Assembly: GCF_014384965.1 (NCBI RefSeq)
Contig: NZ_JACRSW010000001.1
Span: 1-64,000 of the forward strand
Length of the DNA: 64,000 nucleotides
From: Jutongia hominis
GTDB lineage: Bacteria; Bacillota; Clostridia; Lachnospirales; Lachnospiraceae
Direction: 5' to 3'
The position numbers and the translations under genes were made by a program. Of the stretch, positions 7,205 through 16,299 are shown piece after piece. Within the stretch, counting starts at the first letter, position 1, and every line of letters starts with the position of its first letter. The notes beneath the pieces are model-generated. The model saw nothing but the letters and a program-made list of their open reading frames with translations. It did no database searches and was not told the origin of the DNA.

Positions 7205-8050
7205 ATGACACAAAAAATCGAACTGGGTAAATATCAGGAACTGATCGTTACAAAGAAAACAGATTTCGGTGTATTCTTAAACACACCAACCGGTGAGGAT
7301 TCTCAAAAAATTCTTCTACCCAAAGCACAGGTACCGGCAGGAACGGATTTAAAAGACGTTCTCAAGGTATTTGTCTATAAAGATTCCGAGGATCGCCCGA
7401 TCGCAACAACTTTAGAACCGGATCTTACTTTAGGCAATGTCGCACGTCTTTATGTTACACAAGTCACCCCGATCGGTGCTTTCTTAGAATGGGGGCTTGC
7501 GAAAGATCTTTTTCTTCCATTTAAAGAACAACTGTATAAAGTACAAGAAGGTGATGCCGTATTAGTCACTCTGTATATTGATAAGAGTGAACGCCTTTGT
7601 GCATCCATGCACGTCTATGATGCTCTTCGCAATGATTCGAATTATCAAAAAGATGATGAAGTAAGTGGCAGAGTTTACGAGATCAGCGAAAACTTCGGTG
7701 TATTTGTCGCCGTGGATGATATGTATTCAGCTCTGCTTCCGAAAAAGGAAGTATTTGAAACATACCGCATCAACCAGCCAATCTACGCCCGTGTAGCACA
7801 GGTAATGGAGGATGGCAGACTGACATTAAGTGTTAAAAAGAAAATACCGGAACAGATGAATGAAGATGCTGATTTCATTTACCGGTGTCTCGAACAGGAA
7901 GGCGGCTTTTTGCCATTTCATGATAAAAGTGCACCGGAAGCGATCAAGAACCGGTTCCATATGAGCAAAAATGCTTTCAAACGCGGCATCGGTCATTTGA
8001 TGAAAAAAGGTCTGATCACGATCGCTAACGATGGTATTCGCAAGGTATAA
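7205..8050 (+). CDS. cvfB: S1 RNA-binding domain protein, CvfB/YitL family
   Basis: A 281-residue protein with the CvfB layout: three S1-like OB folds (about residues 5-65, 70-135 and 140-212) and a C-terminal winged helix (about 222-281). Typical strings are GVFLNTPTGE, VTPIGAFLEWGLAKDLFLPFKEQ and GRVYEISENFGVFVAV. The family binds RNA; in staphylococci CvfB influences virulence gene expression, but no single role is established. ATG at 7205 follows ACGGAGG. It has an unusually structured leader and is followed after 17 bases by a decayed chemoreceptor fragment on the same strand. Confidence 0.88.
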   Translation: MTQKIELGKYQELIVTKKTDFGVFLNTPTGEDSQKILLPKAQVPAGTDLKDVLKVFVYKDSEDRPIATTLEPDLTLGNVARLYVTQVTPIGAFLEWGLAKDLFLPFKEQLYKVQEGDAVLVTLYIDKSERLCASMHVYDALRNDSNYQKDDEVSGRVYEISENFGVFVAVDDMYSALLPKKEVFETYRINQPIYARVAQVMEDGRLTLSVKKKIPEQMNEDADFIYRCLEQEGGFLPFHDKSAPEAIKNRFHMSKNAFKRGIGHLMKKGLITIANDGIRKV

Positions 8051-8067
8051 CATATCTGCTTTACTTT

Positions 8068-8559
8068 GTGAAACTAGCAGGAAAAGGGGTTGCGGTTGTC
8101 GCCGACCAGATTCGTGAACTCTCCGAACAGACAAAAAAATCAACAGAACAGATTGAACAAATTGCAGAACAGCTAAATTCCAATGCAGATGTTACTGCAG
8201 ATCTTGTTGGAAAATCTTTGTCTGCCACCATGCAACAGAAAGATTTGATCGAACAAAATGCAGCAAGCTTTGTTCAATTGCGTAATCATTCCGACAGTCT
8301 TTCTGAACGTGCAGATAATTTAGAACATGAAATCAAGCATCTGCTTCATTCTAATAACCGTATTGTGGAAAGCATCACCCAACTTTCTGCTGTTAGTGAG
8401 GAAGTCACTGCAAGTACCCAGGAAGCCAGTGATATGAGTGAACATGATCTGGAAGAATTAGAATCTGTCACCATCCGTATCTTAGACGTACAAAAAACAG
8501 TAGATCAGTTGAAACAATATCATACAGAGGATTCTGAATCTGCTGAGCAAACTGATTGA
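8068..8559 (+). pseudogene. 3' remnant of a methyl-accepting chemotaxis protein
   Basis: The 163-codon frame begins abruptly within the most conserved part of the chemoreceptor signalling domain (AGKGVAVVADQIRELSEQTK; intact receptors read EAGKGFAVVADEIRKLAEQ) and continues as coiled coil (RIVESITQLSAVSEEVTASTQEASD) to a normal C-terminus. The sensor, membrane, HAMP and first half of the signalling domain are missing. The only possible start is a GTG at 8068 without a ribosome binding site. A deletion that joined the tail of the receptor gene to the end of cvfB explains this. A good terminator follows. Confidence 0.85.
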
Positions 8560-8604
8560 TCAGCTCTAAAAAGATCATAGCATAACAAACAATATTAGCA
8601 TTGT

Positions 8605-8645
8605 AAAACGGTCATACAGAGAAGTGTTCTCTATATGACCATTTT
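8605..8645. terminator. Terminator between the chemoreceptor remnant and pdxT
   Basis: An 18-bp stem with two mismatches or wobbles (arms from 8605 and to 8645) has A-rich and T-rich flanks on both sides, so it can serve both convergent transcripts. Confidence 0.75.
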
Positions 8646-8701
8646 AAGTACTCAGAGAATTAAAGATCTGTTCTCTGCTCTTTAACTTATACTTTTGCCT
8701 T

Positions 8702-9271
8702 TTATCTCTTTTGGCACATATCTAAAAAGTAAGCATGGACTTTATCACAATCTGTCACTTCCGGATGAAAGGCAAGACCTAATTGTTTTTTATATTGCAC
8801 GGCAACTATCTTTTCATCAACCTGTGCTAAAATTTCTACCTCATCCGTGCACTTTGTAACATAAGGTGCACGGATAAAGTTCATCGGGATCATGCCTACA
8901 CCTTTCATTTCATGTGTTGTATGAAAACTTCCTAACTGTCTTCCATATGCATTTCTTTTTACTTCTACCGGCATCGTAGCAAAATGTACCACATCATCAT
9001 CTGCCAATTGTTTTGCCAATAGGATCAGACCTGCACAGGTTCCCATAACCGGAAGCCCCTCTTTAATCCTCTTATGAAGCGGATCAAAAAGATCCAGATC
9101 TTGTAAAAGCTTTCCCATCACTGTACTTTCACCACCCGGCAGTATCAAACCATCCATCGGATTTTGCAGATCTTTTGCCTGACGGATTTCAAAAACATCC
9201 GCTCCAAGAGCAGTCAGCTTCTGTTCATGTTCTGCAAAAGCTCCCTGTATTGCTAATACACCAATATTCAT
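8702..9271 (-). CDS. pdxT: Pyridoxal 5'-phosphate synthase glutaminase subunit PdxT
   Basis: A 189-residue class I glutamine amidotransferase that frees ammonia for PdxS. The triad is visible: Cys in GTCAGLILL, His and Glu in AFHPEVTD. GALILPGGES-type residues occur as DGLILPGGESTVM. The start chosen is the ATG at 9271 (MNIGVLAIQGAFAEH), seven bases after AAAGGAG; the frame extends 18 codons upstream but without a good start. It lies 186 bases downstream of pdxS on the same strand, separated by a 37-bp tandem repeat. Confidence 0.96.
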   Translation of the reverse strand: MNIGVLAIQGAFAEHEQKLTALGADVFEIRQAKDLQNPMDGLILPGGESTVMGKLLQDLDLFDPLHKRIKEGLPVMGTCAGLILLAKQLADDDVVHFATMPVEVKRNAYGRQLGSFHTTHEMKGVGMIPMNFIRAPYVTKCTDEVEILAQVDEKIVAVQYKKQLGLAFHPEVTDCDKVHAYFLDMCQKR

Positions 9272-9325
9272 TGTTATCTCCTTTTTTACAGCAACACTGT
9301 CATAGTGTTTTTCTTCACTGTCCAT

Positions 9326-9436
9326 CAGTTAATCTGTCATAGCATTTCTCTTTATTGCCCGACAGTTAATCTGTCATTATATTTCTCTTTATTGCCCGAC
9401 AGTTAATCTGTCATTATATTTCTCTTTACTGCCACC
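9326..9436. repeat. Three tandem copies of a 37-bp unit between pdxS and pdxT
   Basis: Copies begin at 9326, 9363 and 9400 and are nearly identical; a degraded trace continues to about 9455. On the minus strand each unit carries the inverted repeat GACAG-ATTAA-CTGTC at its junction. There are no unique spacers, so it is not a CRISPR. In the pdxST transcript it would form a series of small hairpins. Confidence 0.85.
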
Positions 9437-9457
9437 TGACACTAATCGGTCAAATTT

Positions 9458-10333
9458 CTATTTTCCACGTTCTGCCATCAAAAGCTCGATTTCCTGCTCA
9501 TTGATACCAACCATGGCTTCACCTAAATCCTTTGAAAGCTCTGCAAGCAGTTTAGCATCATTATAATTCGTTACCGCCTGTACGATTGCCGCTGCTCTCT
9601 TTGCAGGATTCCCTGACTTAAAGATACCGGATCCGACAAAGACACCTTCTGCACCAAGCTGCATCATCAAAGCCGCATCCGCAGGGGTTGCTACACCACC
9701 GGCTGCAAAATTTACAACAGGAAGTCTCTTTTCCTCATACACCTGTTTTACTAATTCATATGGTACCCGTAATTCCTTTGCTGCCTGGAAAAGCTCGTCT
9801 TCACGCATCGATACCAGTTTTGCGATCTCCTGATTCATTTTACGCATATGTCTGACTGCCTGTACAATATCTCCTGTTCCAGGCTCACCTTTTGTACGGA
9901 TCATGGATGCCCCTTCATTAATTCTTCTAAGAGCTTCGCCTAAATCCTTTGCACCACATACAAATGGTACATTAAACTTTGTCTTATCGATATGGAACAC
10001 ATCATCTGCCGGAGAAAGCACTTCACTTTCATCGATATAATCTATTTCAATGGCTTCTAAGATCTGTGCTTCTGCAAAATGACCGATACGGCACTTTGCC
10101 ATAACAGGAATGGATACCGCTTCCTGAATGCCCTGTATCATCTTCGGATCACTCATACGTGATACACCACCGGCTGCACGGATATCTGCCGGGATTCTTT
10201 CTAATGCCATAACTGCACATGCTCCTGCTTCCTGTGCGATCTTTGCCTGCTCCGGTGTCGTAACATCCATAATCACGCCGCCTTTTAACATCTGTGCTAA
10301 CTGTTTATTTAATTCATAACGATTATCTGACAT
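9458..10333 (-). CDS. pdxS: Pyridoxal 5'-phosphate synthase lyase subunit PdxS
   Basis: A 291-residue (beta/alpha)8 enzyme that makes pyridoxal 5'-phosphate from ribose 5-phosphate, glyceraldehyde 3-phosphate and ammonia supplied by PdxT. It is highly conserved: [48 protein letters not shown] and [20 protein letters not shown], including the active-site lysines in [10 protein letters not shown] and [14 protein letters not shown] at 10333 follows AGAGG; an upstream in-frame extension is promoter DNA. It is the first gene of the pdxST pair. No PdxR-type MocR regulator gene is adjacent. Confidence 0.97.
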   Translation of the reverse strand: MSDNRYELNKQLAQMLKGGVIMDVTTPEQAKIAQEAGACAVMALERIPADIRAAGGVSRMSDPKMIQGIQEAVSIPVMAKCRIGHFAEAQILEAIEIDYIDESEVLSPADDVFHIDKTKFNVPFVCGAKDLGEALRRINEGASMIRTKGEPGTGDIVQAVRHMRKMNQEIAKLVSMREDELFQAAKELRVPYELVKQVYEEKRLPVVNFAAGGVATPADAALMMQLGAEGVFVGSGIFKSGNPAKRAAAIVQAVTNYNDAKLLAELSKDLGEAMVGINEQEIELLMAERGK

Positions 10334-10406
10334 ATTTTCCTCTTTTCTGCACATCATTCCTTTGTAACCGGGCCCTGTTCTATCCGATGTGCGGGATATA
10401 CGTTGT

Positions 10407-10415
10407 ATTATAACA
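10407..10415 (-). promoter_or_regulatory. Extended -10 promoter of pdxST
   Basis: TGTTATAAT, an extended -10 (TGnTATAAT), lies about 75 bases upstream of the pdxS ATG. The -35 is poor. Confidence 0.55.
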
Positions 10416-10479
10416 AAGTTTGGATATATTAAAATAACCATTTTTGTTTATTTTAATAAGGTCAGTTTTTTTGCAATTT

Positions 10480-10573
10480 CCATAAAAAGGTGCAAAGCCA
10501 GCGCTTTGCACTCCAAGAATTGCTAAAGCAATTCTTGTTGGTGTACCACTACTGTACGAGCAGTTTCCTATTC
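10480..10573 (-). repeat. Dispersed terminator-linked repeat, copy A1
   Basis: This copy reads, on the minus strand, GGAATAGGAAACTGCTCGTA, then a GTAC-GTAC element, then the hairpin AAGAATTGC-TTTA-GCAATTCTT, then GTGCAAAGC-GCTG-GCTTTGCAC followed by T5. The last hairpin plus T-tract resembles an intrinsic terminator. It directly follows copy A2 and shares its edge. Related copies lie at 10573-10694, 37926-38000 and 51268-51370. Confidence 0.85.
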
Positions 10574-10694
10574 CATAAAAAAGTGCAAAGCCAGCGCTTT
10601 GTCAAAAGTTTAATGGAACATTAAACTTTGCAAGAATTGCTAAAGCAATTCTTGTTGGTGTACCACCGCTGTACGAGCAGTTTCCTATTCCTTT
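10573..10694 (-). repeat. Dispersed terminator-linked repeat, copy A2, with an inserted hairpin
   Basis: Same element as copy A1, but about 29 bases replace part of the GTGCAAAGC stem. The insertion is itself a hairpin (AAAGTTTAATG-GAA-CATTAAACTTT). The element starts directly at the T-tract of the terminator at 10694-10730. Confidence 0.82.
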
Positions 10695-10730
10695 AAAAAA
10701 AGAGAAACATCTCAAATGAAACATTTCTCT
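10694..10730 (-). terminator. Terminator downstream of the fatty acid operon
   Basis: AGAGAAA (from 10701) pairs with TTTCTCT (to 10730), with partial further pairing, and seven or more T residues follow on the minus strand. The T-tract runs into repeat copy A2. Confidence 0.65.
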
Positions 10731-10820
10731 ATCCTGACTTTTATTCTTTTGGGGGACAAAACACCTGATCCATTCATTACTCTGCCGTCATGATATATGC
10801 ACACTTTTCCAAATTCGTAA

Positions 10821-10992
10821 ATGACAGATCGTTTCGCTTAATGGCAGATCATTTCACTTAATGGCAGATCATTTCACTTAATAGCAGATCATTTCACTTA
10901 ATAGCAGATCATTTCGCTTAATGACAGATCATTTCACTTAATGACAGATCGTTTCACTTAATGACAGATCATTTCGTTTGATCACATATCGT
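10821..10992. repeat. Eight tandem copies of a 20-bp unit after accA
   Basis: Units start at 10821, 10841, 10861, 10881, 10901, 10921, 10941 and 10961 with consensus ATGACAGATCATTTCACTTA; a degraded ninth (from 10981) runs into the last codons of accA. Every intact unit has GATC at the same place, so eight GATC sites are spaced exactly 20 bp apart. No unique spacers are present. The stretch from 10731 to 10820 shows nothing else. Confidence 0.92.
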
Positions 10993-11790
10993 TTATTCTA
11001 TAAATTCACCGAATTTACGGAAACGGTTGTATCTTTCTTCTAAAAGCTCGTCGATATCCTTCTTTTGCAGTTTCGGAATGGTTTCACACAAAGCTTCTTT
11101 CAACGCATCTGCTGTATATTCGAGATTGTTTTCCAGTCCCTCTTTAGGTTCTAAGAACATCTTGTCGATCACTTCATTTTGTAAAAGATCTCTGGCTGTC
11201 ATTTTCATCAGCTCTGCTGCTTCTGCAACTCTTGACGAATCACGCCATAAAATACTTGCAAAACCCTCAGGCGAAAGCACAGAATACATACCATGCTCTA
11301 ACATCCATACCCGGTCAGCAACGGCGAGTGCTAACGCACCGCCACTTCCACCTTCACCAATAAAAATACTGATGATCGGTGTTTTCAGACGTGACATTTC
11401 CATCTGGTTACGAGCCAATGCTTCTCCCTGACCACGTTCCTCTGCACCGATTCCGCAAAAAGCTCCGGCTGTATTGATAAACGTAATGACCGGACGGTGG
11501 AATTTCTCTGCCTGCTTCATCAATCGAAGAGCTTTGCGATATCCTTCCGGATTCGGACATCCAAAATTACAGGCAACATTTTCATCTAACGTATGTCCTT
11601 TTTGCACTCCGATCACGGTAACAGGAGTTCCATTCAATGAAGCAATCCCACCAACGATCGCACCATCATCCGCATAATAGCGGTCACCATGAAATTCCAT
11701 AAAATCATCAAAAATAGCTTTAATAAACTGCCTGGTGTTCGGTCTCTCGATCATTCTGGCGATTGCTACCGAATTCATTGCATTACTCAT
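10993..11790 (-). CDS. accA: Acetyl-CoA carboxylase carboxyltransferase subunit alpha AccA
   Basis: A 265-residue AccA. With AccD it moves the carboxyl group from carboxybiotin to acetyl-CoA, making malonyl-CoA. Crotonase-fold motifs are clear: [55 protein letters not shown]. It lacks part of the N-terminal extension of the E. coli enzyme, as is usual in this group. The ATG directly follows the accD stop (TAG-ATG), so they are coupled. It is the last gene of the fatty acid operon; its 3' end blends into the 20-bp repeat array. Confidence 0.96.
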   Translation of the reverse strand: MSNAMNSVAIARMIERPNTRQFIKAIFDDFMEFHGDRYYADDGAIVGGIASLNGTPVTVIGVQKGHTLDENVACNFGCPNPEGYRKALRLMKQAEKFHRPVITFINTAGAFCGIGAEERGQGEALARNQMEMSRLKTPIISIFIGEGGSGGALALAVADRVWMLEHGMYSVLSPEGFASILWRDSSRVAEAAELMKMTARDLLQNEVIDKMFLEPKEGLENNLEYTADALKEALCETIPKLQKKDIDELLEERYNRFRKFGEFIE

Positions 11791-12672
11791 CTAGGCTTCC
11801 TCCCTTCCGGTCTGGCTGTGTAGGCGAAGAATCTTACCAAGCTCATTGCGAAGCTTCTCACGATGAACGATCCGGTCTACAAATCCATGCTCTAATTGAA
11901 ACTCGGCACGCTGAAAACCTTCAGGAAGATCCTGATGGATCGTTCCTTTGATCACACGCTGTCCTGCAAAACCGATCAAGGCTTTCGGTTCCGATAGGAT
12001 AATATCTCCAAGCATAGCAAAACTTGCTGTCACACCACCGGTCGTTGGATCGGTAAGAACAGTCACATATAAGAGTCCTGCTGCATCATGTCGTCCTAAC
12101 GCTTCTGATACTTTCGCCATTTGCATTAGTGAAATGATACCTTCCTGCATTCTAGCACCACCGGATGTTGTAAAGATGATGATTGGCAGACGATGTTTTG
12201 TTGCATATTCTACTGCTCTTGTAATCTTTTCTCCGACAACAGATCCCATGCTTCCCATCATAAAATGACTATCCATAATAGCAAGAACCGTCTTTTGCCC
12301 ATGAATCGTACATCTTCCGGTCACAACGGCTTCTTTGATCCCTGACTTATCCTGTGCTTTCTTTATCACCTGATCATATTCCGGGTAATTCATTGGATTC
12401 TTCGGATGCATATTCTGATCAAATTCCTCAAAGGAACCTTCATCACATGTAATGGCGATCCGTTCAGCCGGGTTCATTCGAAAATGTGCATCACAATTCG
12501 GACAAAGCTTATACTCTGTTACTTCTTTTTTGTAAATAATCGCTTTGCATGTATTGCACTTGATCCACATTCCATCCGGGATCGATGGCTCTGCTTTCTT
12601 TCTTTTATCCACCTTTTTTGTCCGTTCCCTGTTCTCTATAGAAATATAATTTTTCTTACCAAATAAATTCAA
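11791..12672 (-). CDS. accD: Acetyl-CoA carboxylase carboxyltransferase subunit beta AccD
   Basis: A 293-residue AccD, partner of AccA. The N-terminal zinc ribbon is visible as two Cys pairs ([11 protein letters not shown] and LCPNCDAHF), followed by the crotonase-fold domain with [19 protein letters not shown] and [16 protein letters not shown]. The start is a TTG at 12672, eight bases after AAAGGA, with no better ATG nearby; this is the least common start in the operon. It follows accC after four bases. Confidence 0.95.
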   Translation of the reverse strand: MNLFGKKNYISIENRERTKKVDKRKKAEPSIPDGMWIKCNTCKAIIYKKEVTEYKLCPNCDAHFRMNPAERIAITCDEGSFEEFDQNMHPKNPMNYPEYDQVIKKAQDKSGIKEAVVTGRCTIHGQKTVLAIMDSHFMMGSMGSVVGEKITRAVEYATKHRLPIIIFTTSGGARMQEGIISLMQMAKVSEALGRHDAAGLLYVTVLTDPTTGGVTASFAMLGDIILSEPKALIGFAGQRVIKGTIHQDLPEGFQRAEFQLEHGFVDRIVHREKLRNELGKILRLHSQTGREEA

Positions 12673-12676
12673 CGAA

Positions 12677-14032
12677 TCAGTCCTTTCGATCTATCACTTT
12701 TTCTTCCAGAAATGTTGTATCAAAATCTCCGGCAATATATTCTTCGTGATTCAATATCTTTTCCTGAAATGCAATATTCGTATCAATTCCTTTAATGATA
12801 AATTCATACAATGCACGTTTCATCTTTGCAATTGCTTCTTTACGATCCCTGCCATGAACGATCACTTTTGCGATCATCGAATCATAATACGGAGGGATCT
12901 CATATCCTTCATAGACTGCTGTATCTACACGGAGCCCAAGACCTCCTGCCGGCAAAAGCAAATACTCGATTGTTCCCGGACAAGGAGCAAAATTCTTATC
13001 CGGATTTTCTGCATTGATCCTGCATTCAATCGCATGACCGGAAATCGTTACATCTTTTTGTGCGATCGACAGACGTTTTCCATCTGCAATACGGATCTGT
13101 TCTTTGATAATATCAACTCCGGTGATCATTTCCGTAACAGGATGTTCTACCTGTACACGGGTATTCATTTCCATAAAGTAAAACTGCTTGGATCTGTCAT
13201 ACAAAAACTCAATCGTGCCTGCACTCTGATAACCTGCCGCTTTCGCCGCACGGACAGCCGCTGCACACAATTCTTCCCTGACAGACTGCGGTACAGCGGG
13301 CGACGGTGCCTCTTCTAATACTTTCTGGTTCTTACGCTGTAAAGAACAATCTCTTTCTCCTAAATGGATCACATTACCATAATCATCACCAAGGATCTGG
13401 ACTTCGATATGTCTTGCATGTTCGATCACTTTTTCCATATAAAGTGCATCATCACCAAACGCTGCCTTTGTCTCACTTTTAGCTGATTCAAATGCTTTTG
13501 CAAGATCTTCTTTTCTTCGCACGATACGGATTCCTTTTCCGCCGCCTCCGGCAGAAGCCTTTACCATAACGGGATATCCAAGTTTTTCTGCAATCTCGTA
13601 AGCCCGGTCGATATCTTTTACCACACCATCACTTCCTGGAATGACGGGAACCTGTGCATTTTGCATCATCGTTCTTGCATTTGCTTTGTTTCCTAAAAGA
13701 TCGATCACTTCAGGATCCGGTCCGATGAACTTGATATTACATTCCTTACACATAGCAGCAAATGTACTATTTTCTGATAAGAAACCAAAGCCCGGATGAA
13801 TCGCCTGTGCTTTTGTCAATACTGCTGCACTGATAATATTATTCATATTATTATAACTGTCTGCTGCTTTTGCAGAGCCAATACAGACAGCTTCATCTGC
13901 AAGCTGTGCATGAAGTGCCTCTCTGTCCGGTTCCGAAAAAACAGCTACCGTTTTTATTCCCATCTCGCGACAGGCACGTATGATCCTGACGGCAATTTCG
14001 CCACGATTCGCTATCAAAATTTTATCAAACAT
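12677..14032 (-). CDS. accC: Acetyl-CoA carboxylase biotin carboxylase subunit AccC
   Basis: A 451-residue ATP-grasp enzyme that carboxylates the biotin on AccB. The whole family pattern is present: [31 protein letters not shown] (ATP loop), [20 protein letters not shown], and [15 protein letters not shown] with the catalytic residues. Normal length. ATG at 14032 is preceded by GGGAGG. It follows fabZ after 28 bases. Confidence 0.97.
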   Translation of the reverse strand: MFDKILIANRGEIAVRIIRACREMGIKTVAVFSEPDREALHAQLADEAVCIGSAKAADSYNNMNNIISAAVLTKAQAIHPGFGFLSENSTFAAMCKECNIKFIGPDPEVIDLLGNKANARTMMQNAQVPVIPGSDGVVKDIDRAYEIAEKLGYPVMVKASAGGGGKGIRIVRRKEDLAKAFESAKSETKAAFGDDALYMEKVIEHARHIEVQILGDDYGNVIHLGERDCSLQRKNQKVLEEAPSPAVPQSVREELCAAAVRAAKAAGYQSAGTIEFLYDRSKQFYFMEMNTRVQVEHPVTEMITGVDIIKEQIRIADGKRLSIAQKDVTISGHAIECRINAENPDKNFAPCPGTIEYLLLPAGGLGLRVDTAVYEGYEIPPYYDSMIAKVIVHGRDRKEAIAKMKRALYEFIIKGIDTNIAFQEKILNHEEYIAGDFDTTFLEEKVIDRKD

Positions 14033-14060
14033 CTGCGCCTCCCATAAAGAACCTGTGTCT

Positions 14061-14489
14061 TTATTCTACAATGAACATAAACTGTTCTACCTGACATGCT
14101 ACCTGGTCGCCCACATAGGCTGTCCCGTGTCCGATACCTATATTTCTCTTTAACTTATCAATTTCTAATTCCAGACGAAGTGTATCTCCGGGTACGACTT
14201 TTCTTTTAAATTTTACATTCTTGATCGCACCAAAATACCCTGTCTTGCCACGGAATTCATCCATTGAAAGAATCGCCACTGCTCCTGCCTGTGCCATTGC
14301 TTCTACGATCAGAACACCCGGCATAACCGGTTCCTGCGGAAAATGTCCTGCAAAAAACGGTTCATTATAAGAAACGTTCTTTAAGGCAGTAATTGATTTT
14401 CCTTCTTCCATCGATTCGATCCGGTCGATCAAAAGAAACGGCTGTCTGTGAGGGAGGATCGACATGATCTCATTAATATCCATTACCAT
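14061..14489 (-). CDS. fabZ: 3-hydroxyacyl-ACP dehydratase FabZ
   Basis: A 142-residue hot-dog fold dehydratase that turns 3-hydroxyacyl-ACP into trans-2-enoyl-ACP. The active site is seen in LPHRQPFLLIDRI and FFAGHFPQEPVMPGVLIVEA (catalytic His in GHFP, Glu in VEAMAQ). Standard length, AAAGGAG at the right distance. It sits between accB and accC, the standard order in Gram-positive fab operons. Confidence 0.97.
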   Translation of the reverse strand: MVMDINEIMSILPHRQPFLLIDRIESMEEGKSITALKNVSYNEPFFAGHFPQEPVMPGVLIVEAMAQAGAVAILSMDEFRGKTGYFGAIKNVKFKRKVVPGDTLRLELEIDKLKRNIGIGHGTAYVGDQVACQVEQFMFIVE

Positions 14490-14500
14490 AATATTCTCCT

Positions 14501-15004
14501 TTATCTGACACGGAACAATTCCTGGCCATACTCTACAAAATCACCATCATTAACAAGAATTTCCGTAATCGTTCCACTAACTTCACTGTTTACTTCATTC
14601 ATAAACTTCATTGCTTCAATAATACAAACGACATCTCCTTTTGCAATCGTATCGCCTATCTTTACAAAAGGTTCTTCATCTGGCGAAGCACTTTGATAAA
14701 ATGTACCAACGATCGGTGACTTGATCACTTTATCGCCCTGATTTTCGCTCTCATCTGCTGTTGGCACAGTACTACTTATGTTCTCTTCTACTGTCTCTCC
14801 ACTTGCTGCTGTCTGTGACGTCAGAACAACAGGCTGTGTGGCTACGGTTCCCTGTGTCTGTGTATCAGTACTTCCCGTATGTGTAAAAGGAGATACTGCT
14901 CCGCGGTTTAGGCGAAGTACCGCATTATCTAACTGTACTTCCATATCGTTTAAATCTGTCTTTTCAAAAATTGCGATCAATTCTTTAATCTGTTCATATT
15001 GCAC
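14501..15004 (-). CDS. accB: Biotin carboxyl carrier protein AccB
   Basis: A 167-residue carrier whose biotin is carboxylated by AccC. The C-terminal biotinyl domain (about 90-167) carries the biotinylated Lys in CIIEAMKFMNEV. The middle is a Thr/Gln/Val-rich flexible linker. The N-terminal MQYEQIKELIAIFEKTDLND is the usual AccB start, so the GTG at 15004 is chosen although no clear ribosome binding site precedes it; coupling to fabF, which ends 30 bases upstream, may help. Confidence 0.95.
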   Translation of the reverse strand: MQYEQIKELIAIFEKTDLNDMEVQLDNAVLRLNRGAVSPFTHTGSTDTQTQGTVATQPVVLTSQTAASGETVEENISSTVPTADESENQGDKVIKSPIVGTFYQSASPDEEPFVKIGDTIAKGDVVCIIEAMKFMNEVNSEVSGTITEILVNDGDFVEYGQELFRVR

Positions 15005-15034
15005 GGTCTTATACCAGCCTTTCCGGTTTGTTGC

Positions 15035-16282
15035 TTATTTACCAGTCCATTTTTTAAAGCAAAGCACGCCATTATGTCCTCCAAAACCAAGTGAGTTTGA
15101 CAATGCATATTCTGCTTCTTTTGCTTCCCTTCCTACATTTGGAATGTAATCAAGATCACATTCTTCATCCGGTGTATGATAATTGATCGTAGGAGGCAAA
15201 AAGCCTTCCTCTAATGCTTTCACGCAGGCTATTGCCTCGATCGCACCTGCTGCACCGAGCAAATGTCCTGTCATAGATTTTGTGGAACTGATCGGGATGT
15301 TCTTTGCACATTCTTCTCCCATTGCAAGCTTGATCGCTTTTGTCTCTCCGACATCGTTTGCATGTGTACTGGTTCCATGTGCATTAATATAACCAACCTG
15401 CTCCGGTGTGATACCTGCTTCCTGCATTGCGAACTTCATGGCTTTCGCTGCACCTTCCCCGGTTGGTTCCGGTAACGTTACATGATAGGCATCTGCTGTA
15501 GCACCATAACCTACGACTTCACCATAGATCTTTGCACCACGCGCTAAAGCATGCTCTAATTCTTCCAAAACAAGGATGCCTGAACCATCGCCCATAACAA
15601 ATCCGTTTCTTTCTTTGTCAAATGGTCTGCATGCTTTTTTCGGATCTTCTTCCGTTGATAATGCCGTCAGATTCGTAAAACCTGCTACACCGATTCCACA
15701 GATAGCACCTTCTGCACCACCTGCAATACAGGCATCCAGATAACCATGCTTAATATTACGAAATGCTGTTCCGATCGCATTTGTTCCGGTTGCACAGGCT
15801 GTTACGATATCTTCACAAACACCCTTTGCACCGACACGGATCGCAATGTTACCTGCAGCCATGTTACCGATCGTCATGGTAATAAACAGTGGGGATACTC
15901 TTGATGGTCCTTTGTCTGTCAGTCTTTTTACCTGCTCTTCCATTGTCATAAGGCCACCGACACCGGAACCTACAATCACACCGATTCTGTCTGCATCTTC
16001 TTTTTCCATATCTAACTTTGAATCTTCAAAAGCCTGCATACCGGCTGCCAATGCATAGATAGCAAAAAGATCATTTCTCTTAACATCTTTCTTCGTCATA
16101 TACTGTTCCGGATCAAAATCCTTAATCTCGGCCGCGATCTTTACTTTATAATCTGTCGTATCAAATTTCTTGATATAATCAATTCCACATACACCATTCT
16201 TAAGTCCATTCCAATACTCTTCTACTGTATTACCAAGTGGTGTAACTGCTCCGAGTCCTGTGATCACGCATCTTCTTTCCAT
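15035..16282 (-). CDS. fabF: 3-oxoacyl-ACP synthase II FabF
   Basis: A 415-residue elongating condensing enzyme. The Cys-His-His triad is visible: Cys in DIVTACATGTNAIGTA, His in INAHGTSTHANDV, His in STKSMTGHLLGAAGA. Normal length. The start is the ATG at 16282 (MERRCVITGLGAVTPLG), six bases after AGAGG; a TTG two codons upstream is in frame but unlikely. It follows fabG closely. Confidence 0.97.
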   Translation of the reverse strand: MERRCVITGLGAVTPLGNTVEEYWNGLKNGVCGIDYIKKFDTTDYKVKIAAEIKDFDPEQYMTKKDVKRNDLFAIYALAAGMQAFEDSKLDMEKEDADRIGVIVGSGVGGLMTMEEQVKRLTDKGPSRVSPLFITMTIGNMAAGNIAIRVGAKGVCEDIVTACATGTNAIGTAFRNIKHGYLDACIAGGAEGAICGIGVAGFTNLTALSTEEDPKKACRPFDKERNGFVMGDGSGILVLEELEHALARGAKIYGEVVGYGATADAYHVTLPEPTGEGAAKAMKFAMQEAGITPEQVGYINAHGTSTHANDVGETKAIKLAMGEECAKNIPISSTKSMTGHLLGAAGAIEAIACVKALEEGFLPPTINYHTPDEECDLDYIPNVGREAKEAEYALSNSLGFGGHNGVLCFKKWTGK

Positions 16283-16299
16283 GTTCAACCTCTACTTTC

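Noticed and set aside
10480..10694. Insertion sequence
   Set aside because: The element is only about 75-120 bp, codes for nothing and shows no clear terminal inverted repeats or target duplication; described as a dispersed repeat instead.
10821..11000. CRISPR array
   Set aside because: The 20-bp units are directly joined with no unique spacers, and no cas gene is present. The same reason excludes the 37-bp and 50-bp arrays.
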